This document shows, one piece after another, positions 60,817 to 64,000 of a stretch of 64,000 bases of DNA. The notes beneath the pieces are model-generated. The model did not search any database. It was given only the letters and a program-made list of their open reading frames with translations, and was not told the origin of the DNA. The stretch spans positions 186,001-250,000 of the forward strand of contig PHSQ01000002.1 of NCBI GenBank assembly GCA_002862095.1, written 5' to 3'. The position numbers and the translations under genes were made by a program. Source of the stretch: Methylocystis sp. KS32 (GTDB lineage: Bacteria; Pseudomonadota; Alphaproteobacteria; Rhizobiales; Beijerinckiaceae). The first letter of the stretch is position 1, and the number at the start of each line of letters is the position of its first letter.

Positions 60817-60882
60817 GGCAACCCATTTACGGTGACGGCAACCAATGAAAGACAAGGCAACCACTCATACAAAGAGGCAACC
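60817..60882 (-). repeat. Four GGCAACC repeats overlapping the mobC start
   Basis: Reverse complement of the left set: 60817-60823, 60837-60843, 60856-60862 and 60876-60882, spaced 20, 19 and 20 bp. The last two lie within mobC codons. Confidence 0.78.
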
Positions 60883-61207
60883 GCCCCGCCCGCCTCGCCG
60901 ACCAAAGAAGCACTCAGCGACTCTTTCCTTGAGGCTCCCGCCGAGCGAAAAGGCGCGGATCGAGGAGGACGCGCAGGCGGGGGGCATCAGTGTGTCGGAG
61001 TGCGTTCGCAGGAGATACTTCGGCGCCAAGATCGCCGCGCGCGCCGACCTCAAGACGGTCGCGCAGTTGCGGCAGATCGGAGGTTTGCTGAAAAATCTGG
61101 AAGCAAGGTCTGGCGCCCGATCACAAGAGTATCTACGCGCGCTCGGCGCCCTGGCTCGCGCTATCGACCGCATCGCCGCCGGGGGCGACAATGAGGATAA
61201 AGCATGA
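60845..61207 (+). CDS. mobC: MobC-like relaxosome accessory protein
   Basis: 120 aa. Basic N-terminus, then a ribbon-helix-helix: 'ATLSLRLPPSEKARIEEDAQ' and 'AGGISVSECVRRRYFG', followed by a helical oligomerisation part ('AQLRQIGGLLKNLEARSG', 'ALGALARAIDRIAAGGD'), the usual MobC/TraJ layout. It binds oriT and helps the relaxase. The stop overlaps the relaxase ATG by 4 bp (ATGA). GGCAACC repeats lie across its start, suggesting autoregulation or overlap with oriT. Confidence 0.85.
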   Translation: MKDKATTHTKRQPPRPPRRPKKHSATLSLRLPPSEKARIEEDAQAGGISVSECVRRRYFGAKIAARADLKTVAQLRQIGGLLKNLEARSGARSQEYLRALGALARAIDRIAAGGDNEDKA

Positions 61208-64000
61208 TCGTCAAACGTATTCCGCGCCGCCCGCCCGACGGGCGAGGCAAGACCGCCGCCGTCGGCGCGCTTTGCACATATATCCTCTCCGGGCGCCCCA
61301 ACGACCCGGCGGACAAACTCATTTGCGGCGGCGCCGTCAACACAATATCCAAGTCTGAAAGCGGGTGCATCGCGGAAATGCAGGCGTTGGCGCAGGCGTG
61401 CGCCAGATCGCCAAACCCTGTAGTCCACTATGTCATCTCATGGCGCGCCGAAGAACGTCCGTCTAAAGAGCAGGTCGCGCAAGCGGTGAAGATGTTCACC
61501 GACGATATGGGCTACGGTAACAATGCCGTAATCTGGGGGGCGCATGGAAATACTGACAACATCCACGTTCATGTTGCGATCAACCGTTTCGACGACACGC
61601 TCGGTCGCGCCGTAAGACCCTATCGCGGGCTCGACCATCACATGGCGCTGAGAGCCATCGCGCGCATTGAAACTGAGCAGGGATGGCAGCCGGAGCGCAA
61701 CGCGCGTTATGCAGTCGAAGACGGTCGCGTGGTTCGCACGAAAAGGCGCACGGAAACGGTCGATGATGATGCACCGCCGCCAATAAGCTACCGCGCACGG
61801 GGTTCGGAGATCCGCAGCGGCAAGAAATCGTCTCAACGTATCGCGCAAGAAAGTGGCGTCGGGCAGACAATCGCGCGCGCTTCGTCATGGGATGAAGTCC
61901 ACATGATGTTGGCCTATTCTCACGACGCAAGTTACGAGCCATGCGGCGGCGGCGCAGTTATTCGGATGGGCGGGCGCACCGTCAAGGCGTCGAGCGTGGC
62001 GCGCGAAGCGTCGTTTCACCATCTCGAAAAGAGGCTCGGGCCGTTTGAGCCAGCGCCAGCGCCGCTCGCACCGGTCATAGAAGAGGCTGCGCGGCGACCG
62101 CGCGCGGCGGCTCCGGTCGATGACGAGGCAGCCAGATATATCGAGGAACGCGAGGCTTACAACGCAAAAAAACGGGCGGCGCGTGGCGAACTTGACGAAC
62201 GCGTCGCCAAGCGAGAGGCGGAGCTAAAATTGGCTCAGGACGCGGAGCGCGCGGAAATCGCCGGGCGGTCGTGGAAAGGCAAAGGATCGGCCCTGAATGC
62301 ATTACGTGCGGTTCTGGCCGACGCGCACAAGAGGCAGTCCGCCGAGTTAAAGGCCGAGATCTCAACGGAACGGAAGACGTTCCGATCGGAATGGCCGGAC
62401 TGGCCCAATTTTGATGAATGGAATCGGGCGCTGGCGTCGTCCGACAGCGGCGGCGCGCAATCTCGAAAGGATGAGGGTATCGCCATGGCCTCAGGAACAA
62501 CGCCCACAGAAAAGCAGGAGCAAACCGCACCCGTCAATACTCGCTATCTTATGCCAATTGTGGACCTTTTGAAGTTGCACGCAAAAGATCGCCTTGTATT
62601 GATCGGAAAAATCCGGGACGCGATGAAGAAAGGCGACGAGAACGCAACGCGCGACGCGGCGGCGCAGGCTCTCGACAAACTTCAAGAATTGCACGGACGG
62701 CAGATCGCGTCGGCTGGCGAGCGCGAACGAGCAGAGATTGAACTGGCCTACAAGGAGCGCCGAGAGCGCGAACTGAACGGCGGAGGATGGACTGGACGCG
62801 GGGCCGAACGAAATGCGCTCGCTCACACAATCAAACAGGAATATGAGACGGCGCGAACTGATTCATTGAGGCGGCAGGGCGCATCTGCGACCGAGCGCGG
62901 CGCCGCCTTCAATGAAATTCGCCGCGAATTTGGGTTTCCGTCCCCGTTCGCAACGACTCCCGCCCCATCCCCGGAACCGGCCAAACCGAAGCGTCCCAGT
63001 ATATCTTCGTCCGAATTTGAACGTATCAAACAGACTTCCCCCGAGCACTGGTTACAAAACGCGCGCGGATATGTAATCACTCGCAAACAGCCCCATAAAT
63101 TCTTCGCAAAAACGGGTAATGATGAAATATATCGCTGCGAACGTAAAGCAAATGGCGACTGGATGACTTTCACCAAATCCGGCGAGTGTGTAGGCAATAA
63201 CGTCACTCTCGCGAAATACGAGGCTGGATTACATGATTTGCTAGACGTAGCGGCGGCGTTTGGCGTCTACCCATCCGGTTATATTTCGCCTTCGCCGGGC
63301 CGGTCTCCGCCGCCAGCATCGCGGCCCGCGCCGGAGCCGGAGACGCCCGCGCCGCAGCCGCCGTTCGTTCCGCCTGTCGCCGCGACACCATCTCAGCGCG
63401 AAGCGGGCAGGCAATATCTCATTGAAAAAAGAGGGATTCCAGTCGAGATTGTCGAATTCGCAGAGCAGTGTGGATTCCTTTCTTATACGACCCATCAAGT
63501 CGCGTTCTGCGGCTTCGATGCCGATGGCAATATGCGGTCCGCGCAGCTTCGCCGGTTTGATGACTCCACGGTTCTAGAAAAAGGCGTAACCAGGGGGTCC
63601 GATCTTGGATTCCCCGCGTTGTTTGTTGGCGAGGACATTTCGCGTGTCGTCATTGCGGAGTCTGGGATATCCGCCTTATCTGTCCTGGCTATCGAGAGGG
63701 AAAATGGCCTCCGATTGCCGACCGTGATCTCGACGGGCGGGGTCGGCTCCCGATCGTGGACGAACAACGCGGAATCTCCGGCGCGAGCTGCGATTCTTGG
63801 TGTGCAAGCTGTCTTCATCGCGGGCGAAAATGAGAGCAGCGAAGCCAAGCAGCGTGAAAAGGACGGCGCGCGACTGGAAATGGCGCACAGAATTGCTGCG
63901 GCGACTGGTCGGGATCCTTTGATTCTGTATCCGCCCACGTTCGGAAGCGACGCCAACGACTTGCTGCTCGATAGCAAGATAGACCCCATCGACGACTGGC
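61204..64000 (+). CDS. MOBP-type relaxase fused to a DUF3991/Toprim primase-like region (3' end outside window)
   Basis: At least 932 codons, open from ATG 61204 to the window edge. The relaxase domain (about 1-240) has a candidate catalytic Tyr in 'GALCTYILSGRP', 'VVHYVISWRAEERPS' and the HxH metal triad region 'WGAHGNTDNIHVHVAINRFD'. The middle is charged and coiled ('EEREAYNAKKRAARGELDER', repeated 'GRSWKGKGSALNALRAVLA' / 'GGWTGRGAERNALAHTIKQE'). The C-terminal part reads 'AGRQYLIEKRGIPVEIVEFA', 'VAFCGFDADGNMRSAQLRRF', 'RVVIAESGISALSVLAIE' and 'STGGVGSRSWTNN', which fits DUF3991 plus a Toprim domain (E in the AES motif). Such fusions nick oriT and may aid priming of the transferred strand. 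Confidence 0.85.
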   Translation, partial: MIVKRIPRRPPDGRGKTAAVGALCTYILSGRPNDPADKLICGGAVNTISKSESGCIAEMQALAQACARSPNPVVHYVISWRAEERPSKEQVAQAVKMFTDDMGYGNNAVIWGAHGNTDNIHVHVAINRFDDTLGRAVRPYRGLDHHMALRAIARIETEQGWQPERNARYAVEDGRVVRTKRRTETVDDDAPPPISYRARGSEIRSGKKSSQRIAQESGVGQTIARASSWDEVHMMLAYSHDASYEPCGGGAVIRMGGRTVKASSVAREASFHHLEKRLGPFEPAPAPLAPVIEEAARRPRAAAPVDDEAARYIEEREAYNAKKRAARGELDERVAKREAELKLAQDAERAEIAGRSWKGKGSALNALRAVLADAHKRQSAELKAEISTERKTFRSEWPDWPNFDEWNRALASSDSGGAQSRKDEGIAMASGTTPTEKQEQTAPVNTRYLMPIVDLLKLHAKDRLVLIGKIRDAMKKGDENATRDAAAQALDKLQELHGRQIASAGERERAEIELAYKERRERELNGGGWTGRGAERNALAHTIKQEYETARTDSLRRQGASATERGAAFNEIRREFGFPSPFATTPAPSPEPAKPKRPSISSSEFERIKQTSPEHWLQNARGYVITRKQPHKFFAKTGNDEIYRCERKANGDWMTFTKSGECVGNNVTLAKYEAGLHDLLDVAAAFGVYPSGYISPSPGRSPPPASRPAPEPETPAPQPPFVPPVAATPSQREAGRQYLIEKRGIPVEIVEFAEQCGFLSYTTHQVAFCGFDADGNMRSAQLRRFDDSTVLEKGVTRGSDLGFPALFVGEDISRVVIAESGISALSVLAIERENGLRLPTVISTGGVGSRSWTNNAESPARAAILGVQAVFIAGENESSEAKQREKDGARLEMAHRIAAATGRDPLILYPPTFGSDANDLLLDSKIDPIDDW

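Larger units (their letters stand above)
60398..60844. other. Putative oriT and divergent promoter region
   Basis: 447 bp between the divergent stb-like and mob operons, the usual place of oriT. It holds an AT-rich stb promoter zone (60420-60450), four GGTTGCC-type repeats, a strong hairpin at 60641-60677, and the start of four inverted GGCAACC repeats that run into mobC. The nic site cannot be fixed by eye. Confidence 0.65.

Overview
The window looks like chromosome of an alphaproteobacterium of the order Hyphomicrobiales (Rhizobiales). Pointers are the dusB(nifR3)-ntrB-ntrC order, fused ispDF, a hopanoid-type HpnO aminotransferase, a phasin, an NDUFS4-like complex I subunit, a double cold-shock-domain protein followed by DUF192, and single-subunit NAD-formate dehydrogenase. 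A methylotroph of the Methylocystaceae/Beijerinckiaceae type fits, but no methane or methanol oxidation gene is present, so the genus is inference.

Layout. 1-5.5 kb: nitrogen two-component genes (ntrC runs off the left edge), dusB, ispDF, pncC, a COQ10/RatA protein. 5.6-8.6 kb: an orphan OmpR-type regulator, a frameshifted Flp pilin, repeat-rich DNA, lipA. 8.6-17.8 kb: dnaE, RDD-GYF protein, phasin, D,D-carboxypeptidase with SPOR domain, membrane DnaJ protein, vWA protein, DUF2478. 17.7-23.2 kb: an aapJ remnant, metC, a Nudix-PiT-DUF47 operon, a GT90-like glycosyltransferase. 23.4-25.7 kb: tRNA-Arg(TCG), tRNA-Arg(TCT) and tRNA-Pro(TGG) around a small cassette with a large palindrome. 25.7-36.2 kb: a MarR/OmpR/EnvZ-type operon, ilvE, Gly/Tyr-rich secreted proteins, hpnO, cold-shock gene, TetR regulator, ybjN-proC. 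36.5-45.9 kb: L,D-transpeptidase, a TIR-transmembrane-PAN protein, a methyltransferase-like gene, a LysR-cyanase-formate dehydrogenase group, a GT1 glycosyltransferase, rlmN.

From about 46 kb the DNA becomes accessory. An IS110 remnant, a dispersed repeat and a decayed gene lead to a minus-strand group encoding an MmeI-type DNA methyltransferase, a small membrane protein, an SF2 helicase and a GIY-YIG nuclease: a candidate restriction/defence operon. It is interrupted by an IS5-family element that itself carries a 121-bp MITE-like insertion. Next come a His/Trp/Tyr-rich secreted protein, a candidate Panacea toxin-antitoxin operon, and a plasmid-type mobilisation module: three stbABC-like genes facing mobC and a MOBP-type relaxase/Toprim fusion across a probable oriT with ordered 7-bp repeats. 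The relaxase runs off the right edge, so 57-64 kb is probably an integrated mobilisable element, or its edge.

The best candidates for something undescribed are the helicase/GIY-YIG/methyltransferase operon, the TIR-PAN receptor-like protein, the Panacea pair with a membrane toxin candidate, and the GTTANTAAC array at 24.2 kb. Family calls come from reading the protein sequences; no database search was possible.
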